Assembly: GCA_903928445.1 (NCBI GenBank)
Contig: CAIYRB010000163.1
Location: forward strand, 1-64,000
From: an uncultured Pseudomonadota bacterium
GTDB lineage: Bacteria; Bdellovibrionota_B; Oligoflexia; Oligoflexales; CAIYRB01
Length of the DNA stretch: 64,000 nt
Direction: 5' to 3'
Of this stretch, positions 15,890 through 24,751 are shown piece after piece; positions within the stretch are counted from its first letter, which is position 1, and each line of letters opens with the position of its first letter. The position numbers and the translations under genes were made by a program. Under the pieces are notes generated by a model. The model searched no databases, was not told where the DNA came from, and worked only from the letters and a program-made list of their open reading frames with translations.

Positions 15890-16828
15890 ATGCAGAAGGT
15901 CCATCGCACCACGTTACTCACAGTGACAACAACGTCGCTTATGCTGATCACGATTGCCTGCGCCAACACCAATAGCGGCCGCAAAGACAAAGGCACCTCT
16001 GGCGTGCAGCTTGGTGGCGGATCCAACACCACCTGCTTAAAATTGGGCGACGCCGCGCCAGTGCAGGCTAAGGCCAGCAATGATGGCGATAAAGGCTCAC
16101 CTGCACAAATGATCGGTGGCAAGGGCTCGCCCGCGCAGATGATCGACCAAGGTGGCAAGGGTCCAGTTGATGTGGTTGTCGTACCAGCACCACTGCCTGC
16201 CGTCATTGCGAAGGCTCCCGACGCGACGACTCCGGCGCCAGTCCTTACGGGCAAGACTGCCGATGCAACACCGCCTTTGGCCGAGACCCCACCGATTGGC
16301 AGTTGCGCGCCTCAGGGCCCAAGCCAAACGCCCACGATCGTTGACAATGGTCCCGGACAAATGCCGCCCCTTGTTGCTGTTAATGAGTCTCACTGCGGTA
16401 AGGGCAGCATCTACTGTGCTGGCGGCCCAGGCCAAGCACCACAGTGGCCAGTTAAAGCCGTTGGCGGCGGCAGCTACAGCCATGACGACGTCGCCTCTTG
16501 CATGAGTGCCTTTCATGGCGCAGGGCTCAACACCAACGGTCAGTGGACTATCGATGTGCGTAGTTCGCTGAATATCAGCGTCTTAAGCGGTGGTCTTTAC
16601 GATGACCACACGACCGATCACTCACTGATCATCATCAAGGCCGTCAGCGTCCTCGGGCAGATGCACTTTAACCTGCTCAATCCCAATGCGCTGTACTGTT
16701 TGAAAGACGTTTCGGTACTCGACCAAGTTTCGGTCACCAGCTGCCACCAAAGCAACGTCGTGTCGCTGAAAGATGTCTCGGTCTTGTCATCCAAAGACGT
16801 CAAAGTCGTTGACTGCTCCGCGCACTGA
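15890..16828 (+). CDS. Predicted lipoprotein with internal repeats, unknown function
   Basis: 312 residues from ATG 15890, chosen because TAGGAG is 8 nt upstream; an ATG at 15884 is too close. A signal ending TIAC (Cys24) suggests lipid attachment, though the lipobox is not ideal. Residues about 65-90 hold two copies of KGSPAQMI. The C-terminal 90 residues carry a degenerate repeated beta motif (KAVSVLG, KDVSVLDQVSV, KDVSVLSSKDVKVV). Pairs of Cys are spread through the exported part. No known family recognised. Expressed alone, closed by two good terminators. Confidence 0.7.
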   Translation: MQKVHRTTLLTVTTTSLMLITIACANTNSGRKDKGTSGVQLGGGSNTTCLKLGDAAPVQAKASNDGDKGSPAQMIGGKGSPAQMIDQGGKGPVDVVVVPAPLPAVIAKAPDATTPAPVLTGKTADATPPLAETPPIGSCAPQGPSQTPTIVDNGPGQMPPLVAVNESHCGKGSIYCAGGPGQAPQWPVKAVGGGSYSHDDVASCMSAFHGAGLNTNGQWTIDVRSSLNISVLSGGLYDDHTTDHSLIIIKAVSVLGQMHFNLLNPNALYCLKDVSVLDQVSVTSCHQSNVVSLKDVSVLSSKDVKVVDCSAH

Positions 16829-16840
16829 TTCCAGGTTTCC

Positions 16841-16868
16841 GCTCCTCGGCCATGGCCGGGGGGCTTTT
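16841..16868 (+). terminator. Intrinsic terminator
   Basis: GC-rich hairpin GCTCCTCGGCC / GGCCGGGGGGC with two G-T pairs and a short loop, 12 nt after the lipoprotein stop, followed by TTTTG. Confidence 0.65.
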
Positions 16869-16910
16869 GTGATCTCCTAGAGTGTGACTTCTGCATAGAT
16901 TCCGTCTTTC

Positions 16911-16944
16911 GCCGCCACTTCCCAAAGGGGGTGGTGGCTTCTTT
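16911..16944 (+). terminator. Second intrinsic terminator
   Basis: Hairpin GCCGCCACTTCCC-AAA-GGGGGTGGTGGC with one bulge, directly followed by TTCTTT. It isolates the downstream kbl-tdh unit from the lipoprotein gene. Confidence 0.65.
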
Positions 16945-17082
16945 AATATTAGTGGCTTACGGCGCAGGCTCGGGTGAGACGGCGAAAATTAATCGAACGG
17001 CGTGGATTGCGTTGTGAGGTACTGGTCGACTACGGTATGACCGAGATCTCATCCAACTCGTACAACTCGTAGGACTTTGCCC

Positions 17083-18270
17083 ATGGATCCAACGTTTCGC
17101 CCATATCTGCAGCAGGAATGGACCAAGCTAAAAGAGCAGGGCTTGGACAAAAGCGAGCGCATCATCACCTCGCCGCAAGGTGCGAGCATCGAAGTCGGCG
17201 GCGAGCACGTGCTCAACCTGTGCGCGAACAATTACCTCGGCCTGTCTGGCCATGCAGCCTTGGCACAGGCCGCCGCCGCAGGACTGCAACGTTATGGCTA
17301 TGGCCTGTCGTCAGTGCGTTTTATCTGCGGGACTCAGACCGTGCATAAAGAGCTGGAGGGACGCCTTGCCGGATTCCTCGGGACCGACGACGCGGTGTTG
17401 TATTCCTCGTGTTTTGACGCCAATGGCGGCCTCTTCGAGACCTTACTTGGACCAGATGACGCGGTGATCAGCGATGAATTGAACCACGCCAGCATCATCG
17501 ATGGGATCCGCTTGAGTAAAGCGCAGCGCTTTCGTTATCGCAATAATGACATGGCGGATCTCGAGGCAAGGCTGCAAGAGACGGCCGGCTGCCGCTTTCG
17601 CCTGATCGCGACCGATGGCGTGTTTTCCATGGATGGCACCATCGCCAATTTGCAGAAGATCGTCGAGCTAGCACAGCGCTATCAGGCGCTGACTATGGTC
17701 GATGACTCGCATGCCGTGGGCTTTGTCGGTGCGACCGGTCGCGGCACACCCGAGCATTGCGGCGTGCACGGGCAGATCGATATCATCACTGGGACCTTAG
17801 GTAAGGCCCTTGGCGGTGCCTCGGGGGGTTATGTTGCCGCCAGTCGCGAGGTCACTGCATGGTTGCGCAATCGGTCGCGCCCGTATTTGTTTTCCAACAC
17901 CTTGGCGCCGATGATTGCAGCGGCCTCGCTCAAGGCGCTGGATTTAGTTGATGGCGAACCGGCACTGCGCCGGCAGCTGCAGGAAAACGCCGCATATTTT
18001 CGCACCCTGATGACCCAGCTTGGTTATCACTTAACTCCCGGTCAGCATCCGATCATACCGGTGATGATCGGCGATGCGGTGAAGGCCAAGTCCTTGGCCG
18101 ACGCGCTGCTCCACGAGGGGGTCTACGTCATCAGCTTTTCCTTTCCGGTGGTGCCTAAAGACAAGGCGCGCATTCGTACGCAAATGTCTGCGGCTCACAG
18201 TCGTGCCGACTTGGACAAGGCGGTCGCTGCCTTTGCCAAAGTCGGCCGCAAGCTCGGCCTGATTCCATGA
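17083..18270 (+). CDS. kbl: Glycine C-acetyltransferase (2-amino-3-ketobutyrate CoA ligase)
   Basis: PLP enzyme that splits 2-amino-3-ketobutyrate with CoA into glycine and acetyl-CoA, the second step of threonine catabolism. 395 residues, normal length. Motifs: [53 protein letters not shown] (Asp207, His210), and [13 protein letters not shown] with PLP Lys241. ATG 17083 is used; TAGGA lies 9 nt upstream and the TTG at 17077 is too near it. Followed after 61 nt by tdh, its pathway partner. Confidence 0.95.
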   Translation: MDPTFRPYLQQEWTKLKEQGLDKSERIITSPQGASIEVGGEHVLNLCANNYLGLSGHAALAQAAAAGLQRYGYGLSSVRFICGTQTVHKELEGRLAGFLGTDDAVLYSSCFDANGGLFETLLGPDDAVISDELNHASIIDGIRLSKAQRFRYRNNDMADLEARLQETAGCRFRLIATDGVFSMDGTIANLQKIVELAQRYQALTMVDDSHAVGFVGATGRGTPEHCGVHGQIDIITGTLGKALGGASGGYVAASREVTAWLRNRSRPYLFSNTLAPMIAAASLKALDLVDGEPALRRQLQENAAYFRTLMTQLGYHLTPGQHPIIPVMIGDAVKAKSLADALLHEGVYVISFSFPVVPKDKARIRTQMSAAHSRADLDKAVAAFAKVGRKLGLIP

Positions 18271-18331
18271 ACCGCGGCGACGCGCGGTGTCTCTTTGAAA
18301 CGACCCGATAAGCGATGCGAGGAGTGCCGTT

Positions 18332-19375
18332 ATGTCCGCAGGAACGACGATGAAGGCCTTGGTGAAGGCCCAGCCCGGCAAGGGCCTGGTCATGCGCCAG
18401 GTGCCCATCCCGGCGATCGGTCCGAACGATCTGCTGGTCAAGATCCACAAAACCGCGATCTGCGGTACTGATCTGCACATCTACAACTGGGACGCCTGGG
18501 CGGCGCAGACGATCAAGACGCCGATGACCGCGGGTCACGAATTTTACGGTACGGTCGAGCACATCGGTAGTGCCGTCGATGGTTTTGTCATCGGCGACCG
18601 CGTCTCTGGCGAAGGTCATATCACCTGTGGTTATTGCCGCAATTGCCGCGCTGGCCGGCGCCACCTCTGCCGCAACACCATCGGTGTTGGTGTCAATCGC
18701 GACGGCGCCTTTGCCGAATACCTGAAGATCCCGGCGGGAAACGCCTTCAAGATCCCAGATAATATCAGCGATGAGATCGCCTCGATTTTTGATCCCTACG
18801 GCAACGCTGTGCACACGGCGCTGTCCTTTGATTTGACTGGGGAAGACGTCCTCATCACCGGCGCCGGCCCCATCGGCATCATGGCCGTGGCCATCGCCAA
18901 GCATGTCGGCGCCCGTCATGTCGTCATCACCGACGTCAATGAGCTACGCCTCAGCTATGCCAAGAAAATGGGTGCGACCCGCACGGTGATGTCGCAGCGC
19001 GAGTCGCTGACCGATGTCATGACCTCGCTCGGGATGACCGAGGGCTTTGACGTCGGTCTGGAGATGTCCGGTCATGCCGCGGCTTTTCAAGGCATGCTTG
19101 AAGCCATGAACCACGGCGGTCGCGTCGCCATCCTCGGGATCTTTCCCAACGAGGTGGCGATCGATTGGCGCCAAGTCATCTTCAAAGGCCTTGTGCTGAA
19201 GGGGATCTACGGTCGCGAGATGTATGATACCTGGTACAAGATGGCGGCGATGCTGCAAAGCGGCCTAGATATTCAACCGGTGATTACGCATCGCTTGCCG
19301 GTGGCTGAGTTTGAGCGGGGCTTTGCTGCGTTGAATGCAGGAGAGGCGGTTAAAGTGGTGCTTGATTGGCTGTGA
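18332..19375 (+). CDS. tdh: L-threonine 3-dehydrogenase
   Basis: Zinc- and NAD-dependent medium-chain dehydrogenase that oxidises L-threonine to 2-amino-3-ketobutyrate. 347 residues. Catalytic zinc ligands Cys44 (ICGTDLHIY), His69-Glu70 (GHEFYG); structural zinc Cys99, Cys102, Cys105, Cys113. Rossmann motif GAGPIGIMA near residue 170. The canonical protein begins at Met7 (MKALVKAQ), but GAGGAG 7 nt before the first ATG supports a start at 18332. Together with kbl it converts threonine to glycine and acetyl-CoA. Confidence 0.96.
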   Translation: MSAGTTMKALVKAQPGKGLVMRQVPIPAIGPNDLLVKIHKTAICGTDLHIYNWDAWAAQTIKTPMTAGHEFYGTVEHIGSAVDGFVIGDRVSGEGHITCGYCRNCRAGRRHLCRNTIGVGVNRDGAFAEYLKIPAGNAFKIPDNISDEIASIFDPYGNAVHTALSFDLTGEDVLITGAGPIGIMAVAIAKHVGARHVVITDVNELRLSYAKKMGATRTVMSQRESLTDVMTSLGMTEGFDVGLEMSGHAAAFQGMLEAMNHGGRVAILGIFPNEVAIDWRQVIFKGLVLKGIYGREMYDTWYKMAAMLQSGLDIQPVITHRLPVAEFERGFAALNAGEAVKVVLDWL

Positions 19376-19432
19376 GCTTTTTGCCATAGTCTGGGCTGGT
19401 TGATGATCGGTGTTTATGGGTGTTTTTGAGGA

Positions 19433-19508
19433 CGAGCTGTAGCGCAGCTGGTAGCGCGCCGCGTTCGGGACGCGGAGGTCGCGAGTTCGAATCTCGCCAG
19501 CTCGACCA
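19433..19508 (+). tRNA. tRNA-Pro (anticodon CGG)
   Basis: Full cloverleaf can be drawn: acceptor CGAGCTG/CAGCTCG (7 perfect pairs), D stem GCGC/GCGC, anticodon stem CCGCG/CGCGG with loop TTCGGGA (anticodon at 19466-19468), T stem GCGAG/CTCGC with loop TTCGAAT, discriminator A and encoded CCA. Follows tdh by 57 nt. Confidence 0.95.
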
Positions 19509-19586
19509 TTCTTCTGCTGTCCTGTGGGCGGGGAAATGGAACCATCATGCTGGCACCATCCCAGGACAGTTTCAGGCGAAATAGCT

Positions 19587-19814
19587 TCAACCGCCAAAGA
19601 GCTTGCCGTCTTTTATATTTTGAACGACACCATGGACCTCCGTTTCCATCGTGGTCACGGCATCTCTAAAGTTCTTCATCTCTCGACTCCCAAAGATGCT
19701 GTCGTCCATGGACTTGCTGAGTTCTGCCACTTTGGCGTCCATCTGCAGCGTGGGTGCTGCAGACAGATACTGAAAAGCCCAATGATTTCCTAAGTATTTG
19801 TTATGGCTAACTAT
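19587..19814 (-). pseudogene. Orphan reading frame or gene remnant beside the tRNA
   Basis: On the minus strand a frame is open for 75 codons directly after the hemoglobin gene. Its last 51 codons start with an ATG at 19742 and look coding: charged amphipathic helix with MDAKVAELSKSMDDSIF and then NFRDAVTTMETEVHGV, ending KLFGG. No ribosome site precedes the ATG, and the part upstream (NHWAFQYLSAAPTLQ) has no start codon. It may be the 3' remnant of a decayed gene or a small protein read after the globin. No family recognised. Confidence 0.3.
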
Positions 19815-20307
19815 TTAAAAGCGATACCCCTGGATTTGGGAAGTCGAGAATCTCATCCGTGAAAAATCGCTTTTTGCAATCGGCGGATGATTTTTTGACC
19901 AGGACTTTTTTGAAGGCCATGTCGATCCGAAGCCAGTCCTCGATTTCGGCGGGGCCAATTCCGGCCTCGCTTAGCGATTGCCGCAGCAGTTCGCTGCGGG
20001 CCGCAAATAGGTCTTCGCCAATCATGATGTGCTCGTGCGCATCAATTGGCATGCGGCCGCTGTATGCTTTCGGGCCGCCAAAGAGCATGGCTATGAAGTC
20101 CGTCTGTTGGGCTTCGATATGCTTTTGATCGATAGCAGCGAAAAATCTGCCAAGCCATGGGTCTGCATAAATCTTGTCGTAAAAGATTTTGTGAACCCGC
20201 TCGATCGTCGCTCTACTGCCGATGCGGTCGATGAGCTTTTTTCCGCCCCGATAGGCAGAGGCCTCGAGTTCTGTGGCTAGCGATGTATCTTCAAGCATCC
20301 TCGACAT
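19807..20307 (-). CDS. Group 1-like truncated hemoglobin
   Basis: 2-on-2 heme globin that binds O2 or NO in the cytoplasm. I use ATG 20307 (166 residues) because GGGAGG is 5 nt upstream; a frame from 20373 adds a Cys-rich segment unlike globins. Visible: KIFYDKIYADPWLGRFF with B10 Tyr43, the E helix IEAQQTDFIAMLFGGP, and YSGRMPIDAHEHIMIG with the proximal F8 His91. The C-terminus runs about 30 residues past the usual end and holds a Lys-rich stretch (KKVLVKKSSADCKK). Role could be NO detoxification or redox sensing. Confidence 0.85.
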   Translation of the reverse strand: MSRMLEDTSLATELEASAYRGGKKLIDRIGSRATIERVHKIFYDKIYADPWLGRFFAAIDQKHIEAQQTDFIAMLFGGPKAYSGRMPIDAHEHIMIGEDLFAARSELLRQSLSEAGIGPAEIEDWLRIDMAFKKVLVKKSSADCKKRFFTDEILDFPNPGVSLLNS

Positions 20308-20560
20308 TCCGGCCTCCCAACATGCGCCCTGGCAGCCCTTCTGGCGCCCGCGAACGTTAGGATCGTCACTCATGTGGAAAACTTGAGTAAAACTACGGGA
20401 GACACCGTAAAGACAGGCGATTATGTCGTCTCCTTGACAGTAAGATACGCCAATATCGCAGGGCGGTTGGAGACGATGATGAGCTTTGGCGCTTTGTTCA
20501 CAGGGGCCTTCCTTCGCTCTATCTACCTGAATTTGGGTGATATTAGCGCGACTTAGAGGC
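20308..20560 (-). other. Region between hemoglobin gene and palindromic element
   Basis: No convincing gene. On the minus strand the globin frame remains open upstream through this region into the repeat, but the encoded peptide is Cys/His-rich without a good start, so I treat it as chance or a decayed 5' part. A 60-codon plus-strand frame from GTG 20374 is equally unsupported. With the repeat it makes about 350 nt without a supported gene. Confidence 0.35.
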
Positions 20561-20667
20561 TGTCCGAAAATTACGTGTCTCCCTACTTCCGCGCCTCCGT
20601 GGTCAAACCCAAACGCCCAATTTAGCCACAGAGACGCGGAAGTAGGGAGACGCGGAATTTTCGGACA
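20561..20667 (+). mobile_element. Palindromic MITE-like element, copy 1
   Basis: 107 bp with terminal inverted repeats of about 41 bp, from TGTCCGAAAATT to AATTTTCGGACA, 4 mismatches between arms, and an asymmetric loop of about 23 nt (TCAAACCCAAACGCCC inside). Inner part of each arm is GTCTCCCTACTTCCGCG. A second copy lies at 60751-60860 with the loop inverted, and a 20-bp end fragment at 54772-54791 equals the left end plus its flank here (20553-20572), so the true boundary may include TTAGAGGC. It encodes no protein. The layout is that of a non-autonomous transposable element or palindromic repeat family. Confidence 0.85.
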
Positions 20668-20726
20668 TGTTCTTAAACTGCTATACTAGTAGCCGCACCT
20701 TGCGCTTTTTGGGGATATTTTAGCTC

Positions 20727-21887
20727 ATGTCCATTGATCTCATGCGCCGCATCTGCGGCTTGGCAGTGGTGGTGCTCGGTTGTGGCTGTGCTGGCAAAGG
20801 CTCAGGATCCGGTGAGCCAGTCGAGTCGGCGCCGTCAGGTATGGCGGTGATCGTGATTCCTGGTATCACCGGTTCCGCGCTCATACGTCCCGAGTCTAAT
20901 GAGCAGGTATGGCCACCGCGACTGTTTAGTGCCTTGAGTGATTTTGCGGCCCTGCTAAGCCGTGCCGATGGCAAGTCGGAGCAGCGTATCAACGCCGGCG
21001 AGCCGTTGATGGACTTCTATGGTCCCATGGTGCGCAGCTTAGAGGCCGCTGGGCATAAGGTTTACCCCTTTGGCTACGATTGGCGCCTGGATAATGCGGT
21101 CAATGCCGAAAAGCTGGCGACCTTCATCGATGCCACCGGCGCGGCCCAGGTGGCGATTGTCGCCCATAGCATGGGCGGTCTGGTCTCAGTGAACTATCTA
21201 AGCCGCTTTGGCCAGCAAAAGGTGGCTAAGCTCATTACCCTCGGGACGCCCTTTCTTGGTACACCCGGCAGCCTTAAGACCCTAGAACGCGGCGACTTTG
21301 GCCAGGGGATGTTGGCCTACCTGGCCAGACCGAAGTTTCGCCAGCTGTTTAAGAACGAGGTGTCCTGGTATCAGCTACTGCCAAATCGGGAATTTTTTCG
21401 CCTGCAACCCGCCTATGTCCGCAAGGTGGTGCGTGGAGCGACGGAATCGTCCATCGAAATTAAGGGCTACGATGCGACCGCCGCCTTCGTCCGCTCGAGG
21501 CCTTGGAGCAATCATGACATGGTGGTCAGCAATGATCGGCTGTTCCACCAGACGGATGTGTTGAAAACCCTCGCCTCAGTCGATGCCTATTTCATCATCG
21601 GCGACGGACAGCCGACTGTTGGTGGAGTCGATTATATCTTCAAGGACCAGGGCGGACACGAGGTCTATGACGACTGTGAGCCGGTCGTGGCTGATGGTGA
21701 TGGGGCGGTGTTGCGTAGCAGTGCCAATATCGGTGGCAAGACCCACGCACTGCACCCAGGCCATAGCTACTATTTAGCGGTGGAACACGGTGCGATGATT
21801 GCTGATGAGTTGATACTACGCCAAATTACCAAGATATTACGCGGGGACGCCGCGCCATTGCCCGGCCTGCGCGGCCAAGCCGAATAA
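20727..21887 (+). CDS. LCAT-like lipase/acyltransferase, predicted lipoprotein
   Basis: 386 residues, alpha/beta-hydrolase of the lecithin:cholesterol acyltransferase type, which acts on phospholipid or other acyl esters. The signal ends VVLGC (Cys19), so it is probably lipid-anchored in the envelope. Motifs: VIVIPGITGSAL near the N-terminus (oxyanion region), FGYDWRLD typical of LCAT proteins, and the nucleophile elbow AHSMGG with Ser148. A likely catalytic His is in the C-terminal GHSYYLAVEHGAM region. Starts 59 nt after the MITE-like element, whose right end may affect its promoter (TATACT at 20682). Confidence 0.85.
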   Translation: MSIDLMRRICGLAVVVLGCGCAGKGSGSGEPVESAPSGMAVIVIPGITGSALIRPESNEQVWPPRLFSALSDFAALLSRADGKSEQRINAGEPLMDFYGPMVRSLEAAGHKVYPFGYDWRLDNAVNAEKLATFIDATGAAQVAIVAHSMGGLVSVNYLSRFGQQKVAKLITLGTPFLGTPGSLKTLERGDFGQGMLAYLARPKFRQLFKNEVSWYQLLPNREFFRLQPAYVRKVVRGATESSIEIKGYDATAAFVRSRPWSNHDMVVSNDRLFHQTDVLKTLASVDAYFIIGDGQPTVGGVDYIFKDQGGHEVYDDCEPVVADGDGAVLRSSANIGGKTHALHPGHSYYLAVEHGAMIADELILRQITKILRGDAAPLPGLRGQAE

Positions 21888-22015
21888 GGCGCGCAGCCGA
21901 CGATTTTGCTCAGCAGTGAGCGGGGTGACCGGCCTTTGTTTCATGCCGCTCAGCACAGCTTGTCCGTCTCTGCTAAACTAGCCCCTAAGACCAACCACTG
22001 GTTTTGAGAGGCAAG

Positions 22016-23188
22016 ATGACGGCCAGGCGTTGGGCGGTGATCACTGGTGAATATCCACCCCAGCGTGGCGGGGTTGCGGACCATTGCGGGATTCTTGCGT
22101 CGCTGCTCGCATCAGAGGGGGATCATGTTGAAGTTTGGGCCCCGCCGCATCCTGGTCGGCAGGTAGGCGACATCTCGGGTATCCGCATCCACGATCTACC
22201 CGCGCGCTACAACCTGGCAACTTTGCGTCTATTGCATCGCCAGCTCGCTGCACTCAGTGAGGACACCATCATTTTACTGCACTACGTGCCGCAAATGTAT
22301 GGCTGGCGGGGCATGAATGTCGCCTTCTGCTGGCTTATGGCGCTGCGCAGACCGGCGAAATTGTGGATCATGTTTCACGAACTGTATATGCCGTTTGGCT
22401 GGCGGGTGCCGCTCAAGCACCAGCTTCTTGGCCTGGTCCAGCGCCTCATGGTCGTGCTGCTACTGCGATCTTCAGCTAAAGTGCTGGTCACGATCCCACG
22501 CTGGGGAAGTCTGCTCCAGCGGTGGACACCGCAGACCTTGCGGCCGGTGCTCGCACCGATTCCCAGCAATATCATACAGGGTGTGCCGCAAGATCCGCAG
22601 GTCCTTGCGGTTCTGGATAGCTTGAGGGCTCGGCTTGAAATCGTGCCCGAATCGCCCATAGTCGGCCATTTCGGCTCATTCGGTGCTGCCATCGCGAAAT
22701 TTCTTAGTCTATCGATCCCCGTAGTGCTCGCCTCGCCGCCGTACCCGGCGATGCTGCTGATCGGCTACGGGGCAGCCGATTTCGCCGCAACTCTCAAGCC
22801 TAGTCTGCCGCCTCGAAATGCTGCACGCGTCTACAGTATCGATGCCGCTCCAGGGGCCGACATTGCCGCCTTGATTGGTCTATGCCAGGTGATGATGCAG
22901 CCTTATCCGGACGGGGTCACGACGCGTCGGAGCACCATGATGGCGTGTCTTAGCCTAAACAAAGCAGTTGTGACCAACCTTGGACCATTGAGCGATCCGC
23001 TGTGGGCGGAAAGTCGGGCGACTCGCTTGGTGCCGCCAAATGCGCCTGTGGCCATGGCCAGGGCTGTGTCCAAGCTGTTGCTTGATGGCAAGACCTGCAG
23101 CGAACTCGGCGAAATCGGCTTAGAACTATATATGTCAAACTTTAGCTGGGACCATCTGATCGGCATCTATAGTGAGTTGGCATCATGA
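22016..23188 (+). CDS. GT4-family glycosyltransferase
   Basis: 390 residues from ATG 22016, with GAGAGG 3 nt upstream of the spacer; the upstream TTG at 22004 is disregarded. The N-terminus has the GT-B donor/acceptor pattern TGEYPPQRGGVADHC. C-terminal half has VGHFGSFGAAI and QPYPDGVTTRRSTMMACL, the place of the sugar-nucleotide site; the common E-x7-E motif is not clearly kept. First gene of a plus-strand run whose next gene overlaps by ATGA. Likely adds one sugar to the lipid-linked repeat unit on the cytoplasmic side. Substrate cannot be read from sequence. Confidence 0.8.
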   Translation: MTARRWAVITGEYPPQRGGVADHCGILASLLASEGDHVEVWAPPHPGRQVGDISGIRIHDLPARYNLATLRLLHRQLAALSEDTIILLHYVPQMYGWRGMNVAFCWLMALRRPAKLWIMFHELYMPFGWRVPLKHQLLGLVQRLMVVLLLRSSAKVLVTIPRWGSLLQRWTPQTLRPVLAPIPSNIIQGVPQDPQVLAVLDSLRARLEIVPESPIVGHFGSFGAAIAKFLSLSIPVVLASPPYPAMLLIGYGAADFAATLKPSLPPRNAARVYSIDAAPGADIAALIGLCQVMMQPYPDGVTTRRSTMMACLSLNKAVVTNLGPLSDPLWAESRATRLVPPNAPVAMARAVSKLLLDGKTCSELGEIGLELYMSNFSWDHLIGIYSELAS

Positions 23189-24732
23189 GTCGAACCAGGC
23201 GCTCAGCGCTGAATTTCATCAGCAGCGTGTCGCTCATGGCGTTTACCATGCTGATCGGCTTTGTCACCACGCCACTACTGCTTAAATGGCTGGGCGAGGA
23301 GCTGTACGGCGCCTTTCGCGCGACCCTGGACTGCTACGGTTATCTTACCTTGCTCGAACTCGGCTTGGACGGCGCGTTATTGGCCATTCTAAGTCGCGTC
23401 ATGCACCAGAAGGGTATCGCACCCGAGGTCTGTAGGGCCGAGCTGCGTCAAGTCATCGCGATTGGGCTTCGAGCCTATGCATATCTGACGTCGATCTATA
23501 TGATTGTGGGATTTATCCTGGTTTATTTTATCCACGGCCTAGTGCCAGTGCATGCAGACCATCTGGTCGACCTGCGCTGGGGCGCGTTTGTCGCAACGAT
23601 TAGTTTTGCCCTGCTACCGTTGACCAGCTTTCGGGCTTTTGCCGAGGCTAGTAACCGTGGCTATCATATCAATATGCTGCTTGTCTTGCAGTCCGTGATC
23701 GTGACCGTGTTCTCACTGCTATTCGCCGCATGGGGTTGGAAGTTAACCGGTCAATTCATTGCCTTAATGATCGGTGGATGCATTTTTCATGGCGGCGTCG
23801 CGATTTATGCCATCAAATTGCTGGGCAAGAATACGGCTGCGAGTGCATCAACCACGCTGCAGTCGGCCGTCACCAAGGAGCTATGGCATCTAAATCGACC
23901 TAATTTCATTATGAACCTTTGTGGCAAGCTGGGACTGATGAGCGATCAGATCATTATCAGTGCGCTGCTGGGACCGGCAGCAATCGTGCCCTTTTTTCTC
24001 ACCTGTCGACTGCCGCAGATCGCCCAAAGGGTGCTGCAAAGCATCGGCAACTCGAGTTGGCCGGCCTTGATCGAGTTGCATGCGCACGGTGAACACGACC
24101 GCTTTAACGAGCGCTTGGTTGAATTGACCCGGACCGTCGCTATCCTGGCGATTGCGGGACTGCTGCCGATTGTCATCGGCAATCATCACTTCGTCGTGCT
24201 CTGGGTCGGTAGCGATCACTTTGCTGGTCATGCCACCTCAATCTGCGCGGCGATTACGACCTACATTCTCTCGCTGGTGTCGCTGTGGGGATGGTGCTTC
24301 ACTGGAACCGGCAAGCCACATGCGATGCTGAAGATTTTTGTCATCCAGACGGCTATTAATCTGGTGTTAAGTGTCATCTTTACGGCGCAGTTGGGTATTC
24401 GTGGTCCGCTGCTTGGAACAGCCGTTGCTCAGGTCTGCACCGTGCTATGGTACCTGCCGCGGATGCTCCATACGACCTTTGGTACGGAGCCGCGTCTGAT
24501 CGCCAAAGCTTGCATTCTCCCGGCGCTGTGGGCTATACCGTACGGCTATTTGGTCCACTGGGCCTTTGCCGCCATCGCTCCATTTAACTGGTTTAGCCTG
24601 GCTGCTGCGATGTTTGTCGCGGGATGCAGCTTCCTGCTATTTGCCGCCTACGTGATGCTGACAGCGGACCAGCGCAGGCTTTGGCGGGAGCGTTTAATGT
24701 CTTTCGTTTGGCCAAAAAGGTTCTCGCCTTAA
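23185..24732 (+). CDS. Wzx-type polysaccharide flippase (MOP superfamily)
   Basis: 515 residues with about 12-14 hydrophobic segments across the whole length, beginning at FISSVSLMAFTMLIGFVTT. This is the layout of polysaccharide translocases that move undecaprenyl-linked repeat units across the inner membrane. N-terminal pattern PLLLKWLGEELYGAFR is typical of the family. It overlaps the preceding glycosyltransferase by 4 nt (ATGA), so the two are translationally coupled. It is the only flippase in the locus. Confidence 0.85.
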   Translation: MSRTRRSALNFISSVSLMAFTMLIGFVTTPLLLKWLGEELYGAFRATLDCYGYLTLLELGLDGALLAILSRVMHQKGIAPEVCRAELRQVIAIGLRAYAYLTSIYMIVGFILVYFIHGLVPVHADHLVDLRWGAFVATISFALLPLTSFRAFAEASNRGYHINMLLVLQSVIVTVFSLLFAAWGWKLTGQFIALMIGGCIFHGGVAIYAIKLLGKNTAASASTTLQSAVTKELWHLNRPNFIMNLCGKLGLMSDQIIISALLGPAAIVPFFLTCRLPQIAQRVLQSIGNSSWPALIELHAHGEHDRFNERLVELTRTVAILAIAGLLPIVIGNHHFVVLWVGSDHFAGHATSICAAITTYILSLVSLWGWCFTGTGKPHAMLKIFVIQTAINLVLSVIFTAQLGIRGPLLGTAVAQVCTVLWYLPRMLHTTFGTEPRLIAKACILPALWAIPYGYLVHWAFAAIAPFNWFSLAAAMFVAGCSFLLFAAYVMLTADQRRLWRERLMSFVWPKRFSP

Positions 24733-24751
24733 GTTGAGACAGGGAGTACAC

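Noticed and set aside
15583-15975. 130-codon plus-strand frame after the anti-sigma gene
   Set aside because: Cys/His-rich, no ribosome site, overlaps the signal peptide of the lipoprotein gene in another frame.
18155-18919. 254-codon minus-strand frame opposite kbl/tdh
   Set aside because: Shadow of tdh, which has all its zinc ligands and Rossmann motif.
19265-19597. 110-codon minus-strand frame over the tRNA with the peptide GEIRTRDLRVPNAARYQLRY
   Set aside because: It is the antisense of the tRNA-Pro gene, a frequent false annotation; the tRNA cloverleaf fully explains the sequence.
20561-20667. Palindrome as a simple transcription terminator
   Set aside because: Arms of 41 bp, a related copy inside a gene and a third end fragment fit a mobile repeat better than a terminator.
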